Position numbers and translations under genes: made by a program
NCBI GenBank assembly: GCA_047636495.1
Contig: JBLILH010000013.1
Coordinates: forward strand, 18,542-82,541
Reading direction: 5' to 3'
DNA length: 64,000 nucleotides
From: Endobugula sp047636495
GTDB taxonomy: Bacteria; Pseudomonadota; Gammaproteobacteria; Pseudomonadales; Cellvibrionaceae
The notes under the pieces: model-generated
What the model saw: the letters and a program-made list of their open reading frames with translations, nothing else
Told to the model about the DNA's origin: nothing
Database searches by the model: none
In this document: piece by piece, positions 1 to 8,245 of the stretch
Position numbering within the stretch: the first letter of the stretch is position 1
Layout of the letters: every line of letters starts with the position of its first letter

Positions 1-430
1 AACAATACAGCTGTGATGGTTGGCGATTGAACAACACAAAACCAACTAAGCACATAAACAATGACCCATGTAAGAACAACGTGTTTACAAAAAACACTAC
101 TGACATCTTTTGCAAAACATCATGTTATCGGACAATGCCAACAGGCCTAATCGTTAACCGTCGTAGCGAAAGTATAAAAACAGAATATATTATTTTTAGA
201 GGAACACTCTTGGGGTGTTGATATAGAACATCTCAGGGACAAAGAGTAACTAGGCTGACGTTTCTTATTGGATTTATCCACCGAAGAAACTCATCGTAAA
301 GTAGTGGACAACAAATTTCGCTGGAAGTAATGAATCTGCGAACGCCTAAATTTCTGACTGACCCATTAGTGTTGATCAGGCATATAAGGTTTACTTTACT
401 GGTTGTAGTGCTAAAACATAGCAACAACAT
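1..430 (-). pseudogene. possible decayed rluC (23S rRNA pseudouridine synthase) remnant
   Basis: No intact gene is visible here. Read on the minus strand across frames, parts resemble the N-terminal S4 region of RluC: a stretch near 230-330 gives EFLRWIN, then in a shifted frame NKKRQPSYSL, like the family's GEVRVNKKR-x-PSY-x-L run, and near 130-160 a piece reads IRPVGIV, like NKPxGIxVH. In many gammaproteobacteria rluC lies divergent from rne, which is exactly this position. The match is patchwork with several frameshifts and stops, so this is inference at low confidence. The rest of the stretch up to rne holds nothing else I recognise. Confidence 0.3.
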
Positions 431-622
431 CAACCAATAATGCCTAGTATAGATATACCGCAAGCCCCACTCACACGGGGAGCGCGAACAGGAATAATAA
501 ATAATTTGGCAAAAAAGCCTAATTTGGCATGGGAAAAGTCACGAAACACGACTTTTGTGTCAAAAACAGATTAGTTATCACTCTACACTGCGTAGTTTTT
601 GGTATACGTTGGCAATGTGACG

Positions 623-751
623 ATGAATAAATATCGTTTATTTATTCTCGGTTATATCGCTGCCGCTCTTTTTTTCTATCCATCAATTCTGTTTTTCATA
701 GTCACTAGTGAAATTACTAGGAAAAATCACTATGAAAAGAATGCTTATTAA
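623..751 (+). CDS. small ORF overlapping the rne start, possible membrane leader peptide
   Basis: A 42-codon ATG-initiated frame runs through the region just upstream of rne and ends 20 bases inside it, in another frame. The predicted peptide has a basic start (MNKYR) followed by about 24 mostly hydrophobic residues (FILGYIAAALFF then YPSILFFIV), as in a single membrane helix. No good Shine-Dalgarno site is visible before it. RNase E synthesis is autoregulated through its 5' leader in E. coli, so an overlapping leader ORF could matter, but the frame may equally be fortuitous because the leader is T-rich. Confidence 0.2.
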   Translation: MNKYRLFILGYIAAALFFYPSILFFIVTSEITRKNHYEKNAY

Positions 752-3413
752 TGCCACCCAACCAGAAGAACTTCGAGTTGCCTTAGTCGATGGTCAGTGG
801 ATGTATGATCTTGATATCGAAAACCGTACCCGCGAACAAAAAAAATCCAACATCTATAAAGGTAAAATCACCCGCGTTGAGGCTAGTTTAGAAGCTGCGT
901 TCGTTGAGTATGGCGCTGACCGCCATGGATTTTTGCCACTGAAAGAAATTTCTCGTGAATACTTCATTAAACAGCCAAAAGACATTGAAGGTCGCTTTAA
1001 GATCAAAGATGTGCTTAAAGAAGGCACAGAAGTTATTGTCCAAGTGGACAAAGAAGAGCGCGGCAATAAAGGCGCAGCACTAACTACATTTATCAGTCTT
1101 GCAGGTCGCTGCATGGTGTTAATGCCAAACAATCCCCGTGGCGGTGGTATTTCGAGGCGTATTGAAGGGGAGGAGCGCAACGAGTTACGCCAAACTCTCT
1201 CGCAAATTGATGTACCCAAAGGCATGAGTGTTATTGTTCGTACATCGGGCATTGGCCGAAGCGCTGAAGAACTTCAGTGGGATTTAAACTATCTGCTACA
1301 ACTATGGACCTCGATTAAAACCGAAGCTGATAACTCAAAGGCACCTCATTTCATTTTCCAAGAAAGTAACGTTATTATTCGTGCAATACGCGATTACTTA
1401 CGTCCTGATATCGGCGAAGTTATTGTTGACAATATAGAAACCTATAACCTTGCAACCGCCTTCGTTCAACAAGTAATGCCAAACTATAAAAGTAAGGTAA
1501 AATTTTACGAAGACGAAACACCTCTATTTAATCGCTATCAAATTGAAAGCCAAATCGAAACCGCTTACGAACGTGAAGTTAATTTACCTTCTGGCGGGTC
1601 GATTGTCATTGATGTGACCGAAGCATTAATTGCCATCGATATTAACTCTGCCCGCGCAACGAAGGGGGGCGATATTGAAGAGACCGCCCTGCAAACTAAC
1701 TTAGAAGCGGCCGATGAAATTGCACGGCAACTCCGCTTACGTGATATTGGCGGCCTTATCGTTATCGATTTTATTGATATGCATCCAGCACGCAATCAGC
1801 GCGCAGTAGAAGAACGTATGCAAAACGCACTCACAATGGATCGTGCACGTGTACAAGTCGGTCGTATTTCTCGCTTTGGCTTACTTGAGATGTCACGTCA
1901 ACGTTTACGACCATCACTAGGCGAAACCACTTCTAAAGTGTGCCCTCGCTGTAGTGGTCATGGCAGCATCCGTTCAACGAAATCTATCGCACTTTCTATC
2001 CTTCGCTTAGTTGAAGAAGAAGCACAAAAAGATCGCAGTGCAGAAATTAGAGCGATTACGCCAGTAAAAGTCGCGACTTATCTACTTAACGAAAAACGTA
2101 AAATTATTTCCGGCATCGAAGCAAATAATAAAACACGCATTGTTATTGTGCCTAATGCAGACATGGTGACGCCGCATTACGAAGTGCAGCGCCTACGTGA
2201 TGACGAGGGTGAAAACTTTGAGACCAGCTATAGAATCACTGGTACTCAAGAAGACAATTCGTTAGAAGATAACCAACCTGCAGCACCGATTCCTCAAGCA
2301 GCGGTTCAACAGGTTGCACCGACACAACCCGCACCTGAGTCAACAGAACTAAAAGAAAAAGAAGAACCGAAAAAAACCGGCTTCATCTCCACTCTTTTAA
2401 CGAAGATAGAATCGTTGCTGGCGCCTAAAAAGAAAGAGGAAGTTACACAAGAGGATGCGAAAAAACCAAATACTAATCGCAACCAAAGCCGCCGTAGAAA
2501 TAACAACCGTCGGCCCCGTAGTGACAATCGCAACGACAAGCTAAACGAGAGTCGTAACGACAATCGTAATGAGCGTAATAATGATAAGAGTAGCGATCGC
2601 ACTGACACTTCACCTGAAAAAAATAGTGATAGCAGTAACGAAAAAGGCTCTAGCGTCAACGAGAGAAATCGCAATAATCGTCGTAGAAATAGTCAACGCA
2701 AACCAAGAAGTGACGCACAAGACAATACCGTGGTGAATGACGACACGGCACCAGCCTCTAGCCCGGCACAGGAAAACGATAAAGGTAACGAAGATCGCCC
2801 AGAGCGTCGCCCCAATAATCGTAAGCCACGCAACAAGCAGCGTTCACGTGGCCGGAAGGTAGATACTGATGTTAGTGAACAACCCGCTGACAACTCAGTA
2901 ACGAGCACTGCTGAAGCGAATACTACGGGAACAAAAAACACAGGTAACGCAGTCGCGACAGAGGCAAGCGCTCAAGCACATATCAACAGGCCAGCGACTG
3001 AAAATAATTCGGCTACAGAGAATTCCCAAGCAACAAGTAACGAAGAGATAAGTTCAAAGCCGACGCCATCTCACTCAATAAAGGATTCCGTTGCGGATGA
3101 AAAAGTAGCTTCCACACCGATTGTCGAAAATCCCTCGGCGCAACAAAAACCTGCTTCAACCGCACCCGCTCCTAAAAAAGAAGTGATCGCTAATACAGTC
3201 GAAAAAGTGAAGCAACCTTATGTTCGCTCGGATAACGACCCGCGCATTAATGCAAAACCGATAACAGATCTGGTGATTAACACAACACCGCTTAACAGTT
3301 TTATTGGACAGCCTCTAGATACTGTTAAACCCGCCGCTATCGATCATCAGCCGCGTCAGCTCTCTAGACCCGCTAACGATCCCAGAGCGTCTAAAGATGT
3401 TAATACTGGTTAA
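732..3413 (+). CDS. rne: ribonuclease E
   Basis: Essential endoribonuclease for mRNA decay and rRNA/tRNA processing, scaffold of the degradosome at the inner membrane. The ATG at 732 (AGGA eight bases before) is preferred to the GTG at 708. With it the key residues fall on the E. coli numbers: catalytic Asp303 (AIDIN) and Asp346 (VIDF), and the zinc-link cysteines 404 and 407 (CPRC). An S1 domain lies at about residues 37-118. Residues from about 500 to 893 are low-complexity and Arg/Asn-rich, the usual unstructured scaffold half, with two basic RNA-binding clusters and a short amphipathic stretch near 548-565 (GFISTLLTKIESLL) that could be the membrane anchor. Length 893 aa fits a full-length RNase E rather than RNase G. 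Confidence 0.96.
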   Translation: MKRMLINATQPEELRVALVDGQWMYDLDIENRTREQKKSNIYKGKITRVEASLEAAFVEYGADRHGFLPLKEISREYFIKQPKDIEGRFKIKDVLKEGTEVIVQVDKEERGNKGAALTTFISLAGRCMVLMPNNPRGGGISRRIEGEERNELRQTLSQIDVPKGMSVIVRTSGIGRSAEELQWDLNYLLQLWTSIKTEADNSKAPHFIFQESNVIIRAIRDYLRPDIGEVIVDNIETYNLATAFVQQVMPNYKSKVKFYEDETPLFNRYQIESQIETAYEREVNLPSGGSIVIDVTEALIAIDINSARATKGGDIEETALQTNLEAADEIARQLRLRDIGGLIVIDFIDMHPARNQRAVEERMQNALTMDRARVQVGRISRFGLLEMSRQRLRPSLGETTSKVCPRCSGHGSIRSTKSIALSILRLVEEEAQKDRSAEIRAITPVKVATYLLNEKRKIISGIEANNKTRIVIVPNADMVTPHYEVQRLRDDEGENFETSYRITGTQEDNSLEDNQPAAPIPQAAVQQVAPTQPAPESTELKEKEEPKKTGFISTLLTKIESLLAPKKKEEVTQEDAKKPNTNRNQSRRRNNNRRPRSDNRNDKLNESRNDNRNERNNDKSSDRTDTSPEKNSDSSNEKGSSVNERNRNNRRRNSQRKPRSDAQDNTVVNDDTAPASSPAQENDKGNEDRPERRPNNRKPRNKQRSRGRKVDTDVSEQPADNSVTSTAEANTTGTKNTGNAVATEASAQAHINRPATENNSATENSQATSNEEISSKPTPSHSIKDSVADEKVASTPIVENPSAQQKPASTAPAPKKEVIANTVEKVKQPYVRSDNDPRINAKPITDLVINTTPLNSFIGQPLDTVKPAAIDHQPRQLSRPANDPRASKDVNTG

Positions 3414-3467
3414 AATAAATATTAATGTGTAAAAAGACATGTGGCCAACATTTTACTTGGTGAATAA

Positions 3468-3517
3468 AACAACTTTTATAAGAAGACGATTTTTAGTCTC
3501 TTAGAAGAGTTGTTTTT
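3468..3517 (+). terminator. rho-independent terminator of rne
   Basis: An imperfect long stem (AACAACTTTTATAAGA paired with TCTTAGAAGAGTTGTT) is followed by a T run about 50-100 bases after the rne stop codon. It sits between rne and the tRNA-Ser gene and reads on the rne strand. Confidence 0.6.
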
Positions 3518-3627
3518 GGTTTCGATGCATATAAAAAGACTACGAAAATAATTTATAGCGAAAAATGTTAATTAAATAGTCATTTAGAGTTGATGCAGAA
3601 CAAAACCTCTGTATAATTCTTTTTATT

Positions 3628-3715
3628 GGAGAGGTGGCAGAGTGGCCGAATGCGGTGGTCTTGAAAACCATTGAGTGTAATAGCTCCCAGGGTTCGAATC
3701 CCTGCCTCTCCACCA
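3628..3715 (+). tRNA. tRNA-Ser (anticodon TGA)
   Basis: An 88-base tRNA with encoded CCA. The acceptor stem GGAGAGG pairs with CCTCTCC. The anticodon loop is CTTGAAA, giving TGA, and the TTCGAATC T-loop is present. A long variable arm between the anticodon and T arms is typical of the serine class. Confidence 0.97.
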
Positions 3716-3730
3716 TTATTAAGAACATAA

Positions 3731-3758
3731 AAAAACCTTGTTTTTACAAGGTTTTTTT
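3731..3758 (+). terminator. terminator after tRNA-Ser
   Basis: A stem AAAACCTTGT/ACAAGGTTTT with a T-rich loop is followed by a T run 15 bases after the tRNA 3' end. Confidence 0.75.
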
Positions 3759-3854
3759 ATGTTTGACAATTAAATACTCTTGGTCATTTTTACACGCACA
3801 GGGCTAAACAGTTGTCGTCCGGCATTCATTGAATAAATTTCAGTCAACTACTAT

Positions 3855-4913
3855 CTACGCTGTCGCTTTTCTTTTTAACAGATGAATATCTAAGTTAGCA
3901 AAACCGTTACCTACTTCCGCATAGAAATTAAATACCTCGTCAACACTGCTTTCTAATAACAGCGCCTCCTCATTTTTGTATTTAGCAACACCGGCTGTTC
4001 GTCCTTTAAAGTCGCGCTTATTTAACTGTTTTTGCGCCTCTAAAACATTGAGACAACTCAGTATAGAAAACATGATCAAACGCACATTATCTAATGGAGT
4101 GCATGACCAAAAGGCTGGGTCTTTTGTATCACCATAAATAACATTACGACCGACAGCGCAAGGTGATTCAACACGCCCCCGGTCCATATCAATACTACAA
4201 ATTATCTGCTCACTATTTTCATTCAAATTATTGTAAGCCAGTACCGACCTGCCCCATGCCCACGATTAGAATAACCGCATCACCCAACTTGGCCATTTGA
4301 TCTTCTAGTAAATGCTGCGTGCCTTATAAATGGTTAAGCTGTGCAAACCAGCGCTGAAATAAGCTATGGCCATGGGCATTCACCACGCCAGAGTAAACAA
4401 ATCACAGCGACACACTCAACGCCATAATAATTAGCCATTTTTTTCTAGCGGGCCTTGAGCAACACTGATAGAAAAGACAATAAGCCCAAACTCACTATAG
4501 TTAGCCAAGCTAAGTGATATTAAAAAAGCAGTTCGCGCTCGTAATTTTAAGTACGTTAACTAGAGAAAAACCAATTAATGCTGCACTAGCCAGATTCAGA
4601 TCGACAAAATATATCAAACCGAGCATAGTAAGAAACAGACTATTTATTGTTGTTAAAGATTTTATGACACTCATATGCTCGTTAGCACCTGCCCATATCT
4701 CGGCTTTAAATAAGCTACTCACATTTAACTTAAGCCCAATGGTGAACCACAACATCACGCCGATATCACCGAGTATATCTAATGTCGAGGTCGGTACTAC
4801 TCCATAGGCATGTAAGCCGAAACCTGCCACCAAGTAACCGATTAATGGCGGTAGTTTAATTTACCAGCTACAAATCCGCACACAAAGGCGATAAAAACCC
4901 ATAAAAAATCCAT
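3855..4913 (-). pseudogene. decayed Kef/YbaL-type CPA2 cation/proton antiporter
   Basis: Pieces of a monovalent cation:proton antiporter of the KefB/YbaL group lie in order on the minus strand in several frames. The start at 4913 (MDFLWVFIAFVCGFVAGKLN) has a purine-rich ribosome site. One lost base near 4852 breaks the frame, which continues as PPLIGYLVAGFGLHAYG and the antiporter membrane core to about 4510. After further breaks the cytosolic RCK/TrkA-N domain appears: an NAD-binding turn GMGQVGTG near 4250-4290 and NVIYGDTKDPAFW in 3855-4226. An intact family member is about 550-660 aa, so the membrane part is also shortened. No reading frame could make a working transporter. Confidence 0.85.
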
Positions 4914-5108
4914 TGCATTACCCCCTTTAGCATTCAATGTATTGATAAGCACTATTAATAGTGCTGTTGACGGCCACGACCCACTTTTTGATATATTACA
5001 TACGGTGACGTTTTTTGGAACAGCTGATACGGACGCAACGGAAAAACGTACAATTTGTATAAAGATACGTACAATCGTGTCGTAGTCGCTCACAGAGAAA
5101 ATACTTTT

Positions 5109-5744
5109 ATGGTTCATTTTAGTCAATCAGACCTTGATGGGATGGCGCAGCGCTTTCGCGCCAATTTCATCAATTCTCTTTCGGGGTTTAAGAGTGCTAA
5201 CTTAGTCGGTACAGTTAACTTACAGCAGCAAAACAATCTTTGTATTGTTAGTTCTGTTTTTCATATTGGTGCAGACCCAGCTCTAATGGGTTTTATTAAC
5301 CGTCCGCATTCTGTTGATCGCCATACCTTAGAAAACCTGATTGAAACCGGTTACTACACCTTAAACCACGTACACACGGGTATTATTGACCAAGCCCATC
5401 AAACGTCGGCGCGCTATACCCGTGATGAATCCGAATTCACGGGGACAGGTCTAACACCGTTATGGCGCGATGAATTCACTGCACCGTTTGTCAGTGAAAG
5501 TTTTGTTCGCATTGGTATGAAATATAGAGAGCACCATACGCTAATGAACAATACCGTCATGGTACTAGGTGAGATTGTCATGGTGGATTTACCCCAAGAC
5601 AGTGTTAAAGAAGATGGGTTTGTAGATATGACCACAACTAATACTGTTGCGGTATCGGGTTTAGACAGCTACCATTCTCCCAGAAAAGTGAAACGTCTAG
5701 GGTATGCCAAACCACATCAACCAGTATGTATTATTGACAACTAA
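5109..5744 (+). CDS. flavin reductase-family FMN-binding protein
   Basis: A 211-residue protein of the flavin reductase-like split-barrel fold that binds FMN. Family hallmarks are the NSLSGFKSANLVGT segment near the N-terminus, the RPHSVDRHTLENL loop, and the QAHQTSARY run before the strand-rich C-terminal half ending in a SGLDSYH motif. The ATG at 5109 matches where homologues begin (M-H-F-S-x-x-D); an upstream in-frame ATG at 5055 would add a run unlike the family. It lies alone next to the antiporter ruin. Its substrate is unknown; related proteins are annotated only at the flavoprotein level. Confidence 0.85.
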   Translation: MVHFSQSDLDGMAQRFRANFINSLSGFKSANLVGTVNLQQQNNLCIVSSVFHIGADPALMGFINRPHSVDRHTLENLIETGYYTLNHVHTGIIDQAHQTSARYTRDESEFTGTGLTPLWRDEFTAPFVSESFVRIGMKYREHHTLMNNTVMVLGEIVMVDLPQDSVKEDGFVDMTTTNTVAVSGLDSYHSPRKVKRLGYAKPHQPVCIIDN

Positions 5745-5949
5745 GACCTCGGTTAACCAGAACGATTACACACAAAGAATCTGGGGTTGATATTGCGCAG
5801 TTTTTTCGTATGATAAATCTTGAATAAATGGGAGAGAATCCCCAGATAGTGGTAGAATGAGCGAGACAGTGGTGGCCAGATCACCCAGGCACTCGTGTTA
5901 TATATATTAACAACATACAACAGCGAACAACTACTCAGCAGAGGTTATT

Positions 5950-6633
5950 ATGCAAGACATTTACAATTCGCAAACGGCCACATCTAGTGCGTCGTCAGAG
6001 ACTAACAAAGTACTCCGCAACACCTACGCCCTACTTGCCATGACACTGCTTTTTAGTGCGGTCACCGCAAGTATCACTATGGCTATTGGATTGGGCCATG
6101 GTGCGGCATTAATTATGATGCTAGCTGCACTTGCGATTGTCTGGTTTGTGCTTCCGCGCACAGCCAATTCTGGCGCAGGAATCTTTGTTGTATTTGCTTT
6201 TACTGGCTTGTTAGGCGGCGCATTAGGGCCAATGTTAAATTACTACTTAAGCATGGCTAATGGCGGCTCAATTGTCATGCAAGCACTGGGCGGTACCGCA
6301 CTCGTGTTCTTCTCATTATCGGCCTATGTCTTAACCACGCGTAAAGACTTTAGCTTTATGGGTGGGTTCTTAGCTACTGGGCTTATTGTCGCGATTGTAG
6401 CAATGATAGGGATGTTTGTTGCCTCAATGTTTGGTATTGCGGTTTCAGGCTTTAGTTTAGCCATTAGCGGGCTAGTGGTATTACTGATGTCAGGTTTTAT
6501 TTTGTATGACACAAGCCGTATTATTAATGGCGGTGAGACCAACTATTTAATGGCGACTACGTCTTTATATCTCAACATTTACAACTTATTCACTAGCCTA
6601 CTACACATTCTAGGCGTGATGGGCGACGACTAA
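5950..6633 (+). CDS. yccA: Bax inhibitor-1/YccA family membrane protein
   Basis: An inner membrane protein of the BI-1 family, 227 aa with about seven hydrophobic helices. A short soluble N-terminus (to about residue 25) precedes the RNTYALLAMTLLFSA helix typical of YccA. The C-terminal half carries the FILYDTSRII segment with the conserved Asp of the pore region. In E. coli YccA modulates the FtsH protease. Its place directly upstream of the tus cluster is the arrangement known from Pseudomonas. A terminator follows before tusD, so the two are probably separate transcripts. Confidence 0.92.
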   Translation: MQDIYNSQTATSSASSETNKVLRNTYALLAMTLLFSAVTASITMAIGLGHGAALIMMLAALAIVWFVLPRTANSGAGIFVVFAFTGLLGGALGPMLNYYLSMANGGSIVMQALGGTALVFFSLSAYVLTTRKDFSFMGGFLATGLIVAIVAMIGMFVASMFGIAVSGFSLAISGLVVLLMSGFILYDTSRIINGGETNYLMATTSLYLNIYNLFTSLLHILGVMGDD

Positions 6634-6694
6634 CCCATATGGATAACCTGCTAAGTAAATCATTAATGGATTTAATTAGCGACGACTAGTGACC

Positions 6695-6720
6695 AAAAAC
6701 CCCATTACTGGGGTTTTTTT
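6695..6720 (+). terminator. terminator after yccA
   Basis: A short GC-rich stem (ACCCCA/TGGGGT, loop TTAC) flanked by A and T runs sits 60 bases after the yccA stop, just before tusD. It is a textbook intrinsic terminator. Confidence 0.85.
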
Positions 6721-6735
6721 GTATACAATATTCTT

Positions 6736-7125
6736 ATGATTTTTTCACTCGCCATTTATTCCACCCCCTCTTCGCAATCGCAGGATAGCGCTTATCGCTT
6801 TGCCAATGCACTATTGGCGCAAGGACACACCTTATTTCGTGTGTTCTTCTATCATGACGGTGTCTATCAAGGATCGCAGCTTAGCTGTCCACCGCAAGAT
6901 GAAGTCAACCTGACGACACGCTGGCAAACATTAGCAGAATCCCACGGCGTCGATCTTGTAGTATGCATTGCTGCCGGTTTACGTCGAGGGGTGATTGATA
7001 GGAAAGAAGCACAGCGTTATGAAAAAGGTCATCATAACCTTGCTAGCGGTTTTGAATTATCTGGACTAGGACAATTAGTTGAAGCAGCAGTCCAGTCTGA
7101 TCGCTTAATCACCTTTGGCGGATAA
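6736..7125 (+). CDS. tusD: sulfurtransferase complex subunit TusD
   Basis: A DsrE-fold subunit of the TusBCD hexamer, which passes persulfide sulfur from TusA to TusE for 2-thiolation of tRNA wobble uridine by MnmA. The protein is 129 aa. The active cysteine is Cys77 in VDLVVCIAAGLRRG, aligned with Cys78 of E. coli TusD. It is the first gene of a tight tusDCB-tusE run; the next start is adjacent to its stop. Confidence 0.95.
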   Translation: MIFSLAIYSTPSSQSQDSAYRFANALLAQGHTLFRVFFYHDGVYQGSQLSCPPQDEVNLTTRWQTLAESHGVDLVVCIAAGLRRGVIDRKEAQRYEKGHHNLASGFELSGLGQLVEAAVQSDRLITFGG

Positions 7126-7506
7126 GTGACAACCATGACGAGACCGACAAAGAAAAAAATACTATTTATCTTACGCCATGCGCCCTATGGGAGTAGTCTT
7201 GCAAAAGAAGGTATTGACGCCATACTTGCTACCTCTGCGTACGAGCAAGATTTGTCGGTGGTGTTTATTGACGATGGGGTATTCCAGTTGACCCGTGATC
7301 ATCACACGGAATCTATCGAGCAAAAAAACATTTCTCGCGTGTTAGTGGCATTACCCATTTATGACATTACACAACTATTTGTTTGTGCATCATCTTTACG
7401 CGCAAGAGGTATCAATCATGTCGACCTTCAAGAGGGTATTGCATCACTCGACCACGACGCTTTACAGCAATTATGTAAACAACAAGATCACCTGTTGAGT
7501 TTTTGA
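7126..7506 (+). CDS. tusC: sulfurtransferase complex subunit TusC
   Basis: The DsrF-like middle subunit of TusBCD, up to 126 aa. It shows the family pattern of an early RHAPYGSSLAKEGIDAIL segment and the FIDDGVFQL strand. A GTG at 7126 directly follows the tusD stop and an ATG is at 7135; the later ATG (MTRPTKKK) gives the more usual N-terminus, so the start is uncertain by three codons. It has no thiol-relay cysteine of its own in the TusD position, as expected. Confidence 0.93.
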   Translation: MTTMTRPTKKKILFILRHAPYGSSLAKEGIDAILATSAYEQDLSVVFIDDGVFQLTRDHHTESIEQKNISRVLVALPIYDITQLFVCASSLRARGINHVDLQEGIASLDHDALQQLCKQQDHLLSF

Positions 7507-7811
7507 TGATGGGCGCTATTTTACATATTATTAATCAATCACCTTTTTCAAGTAAAGTAATAGAACAGTGCTTTGAAAGGTTACACCAAGACGATGGCAT
7601 TATTTTATTAGAGGATGGGATTTACTGCGCAATGCAACATCAGCCCTTCGCTGCGCAAATACAGTCTTTATCGCAATGTTATGCCATTGAAAATGACAGT
7701 AAAGCTCGTGGTATCAACACCGATCAACTACTCAGCAACGTCAATTTAATTGGCTACGATGAATTTGTTGCGCTGGCCGTTGAATATCCGTTGAATCAAA
7801 GCTGGTATTAG
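7506..7811 (+). CDS. tusB: sulfurtransferase complex subunit TusB
   Basis: The DsrH-like small subunit of TusBCD, about 101 aa. The ATG at 7506 shares its A with the tusC TGA stop, a translational coupling overlap; a second ATG follows at 7509. The sequence has the family's ILHIINQSPF start, the DGIILLEDGIYC strand and a C-terminal YDEFVALAVEYPLNQSW block, where the final W-Y resembles the usual TusB end. Confidence 0.92.
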   Translation: MMGAILHIINQSPFSSKVIEQCFERLHQDDGIILLEDGIYCAMQHQPFAAQIQSLSQCYAIENDSKARGINTDQLLSNVNLIGYDEFVALAVEYPLNQSWY

Positions 7812-7824
7812 ACAAAAAATAGCC

Positions 7825-8202
7825 GTGAGCGAAATGACAGAAATGTGTAAAAAGGATCTACAATATACCGTTGAGAAAATGTTGGCGGGGAAAATGATTT
7901 CGGTTGATAAGGAAGGCTATTTACGCAATTTATCAGAGTGGTCAGAGGACGTTGCAAGCGCAGTCGCGCTTGCAGAAGGGATTACACTCAGCAAAGATCA
8001 CTGGGGTATTATTCATTTATTACGTGAGTTCTATCAAACCTTTGAAGTCTCTCCAGCAATGCGCCCTTTAGTCAAATATATAGGCATAAAGCTAGGGAAA
8101 GAAAAAGCCAACAGTATTTATTTATTACGCTTATTTCCTCCTAGCCCCGCAAAAATAGCCAGTAAGATTGCCGGACTACCACGCCCCACTAATTGTTTAT
8201 AA
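7825..8202 (+). CDS. tusE: sulfur relay protein TusE/DsrC family
   Basis: Accepts sulfur from TusBCD and hands it to the tRNA 2-thiouridylase MnmA. The C-terminal arm ends PRPTNCL, with the invariant penultimate cysteine that carries the persulfide. The middle has the DsrC fold signature (DKEGYLRNLSEWSEDVA, then KDHWGIIHLLREFY). At up to 125 aa it is longer than E. coli TusE (109); starts at 7825 (GTG) or 7834 (ATG) are both possible. It ends the tus run, 13 bases after tusB. Confidence 0.93.
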   Translation: MSEMTEMCKKDLQYTVEKMLAGKMISVDKEGYLRNLSEWSEDVASAVALAEGITLSKDHWGIIHLLREFYQTFEVSPAMRPLVKYIGIKLGKEKANSIYLLRLFPPSPAKIASKIAGLPRPTNCL

Positions 8203-8245
8203 CCTCTTTGAAGACCGCTTTCCTTCAACATAGCCGTTTTTTTGA

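Noticed and set aside
2306..2674. Leu/Arg/Ser-rich minus-strand ORF within rne
   Set aside because: Shadow of the low-complexity Arg/Asn-rich half of RNase E; no family, no ribosome site.
3540..3728. Minus-strand ORF starting MFLIMVERQGFEPWELLHS
   Set aside because: It is the reverse complement of tRNA-Ser; the VERQGFEPW type of product is a well-known artefact of tRNA antisense translation.
5055..5108. Upstream start for the flavin reductase-family gene
   Set aside because: The added 18 residues do not resemble the family; the ATG at 5109 matches where homologues start.
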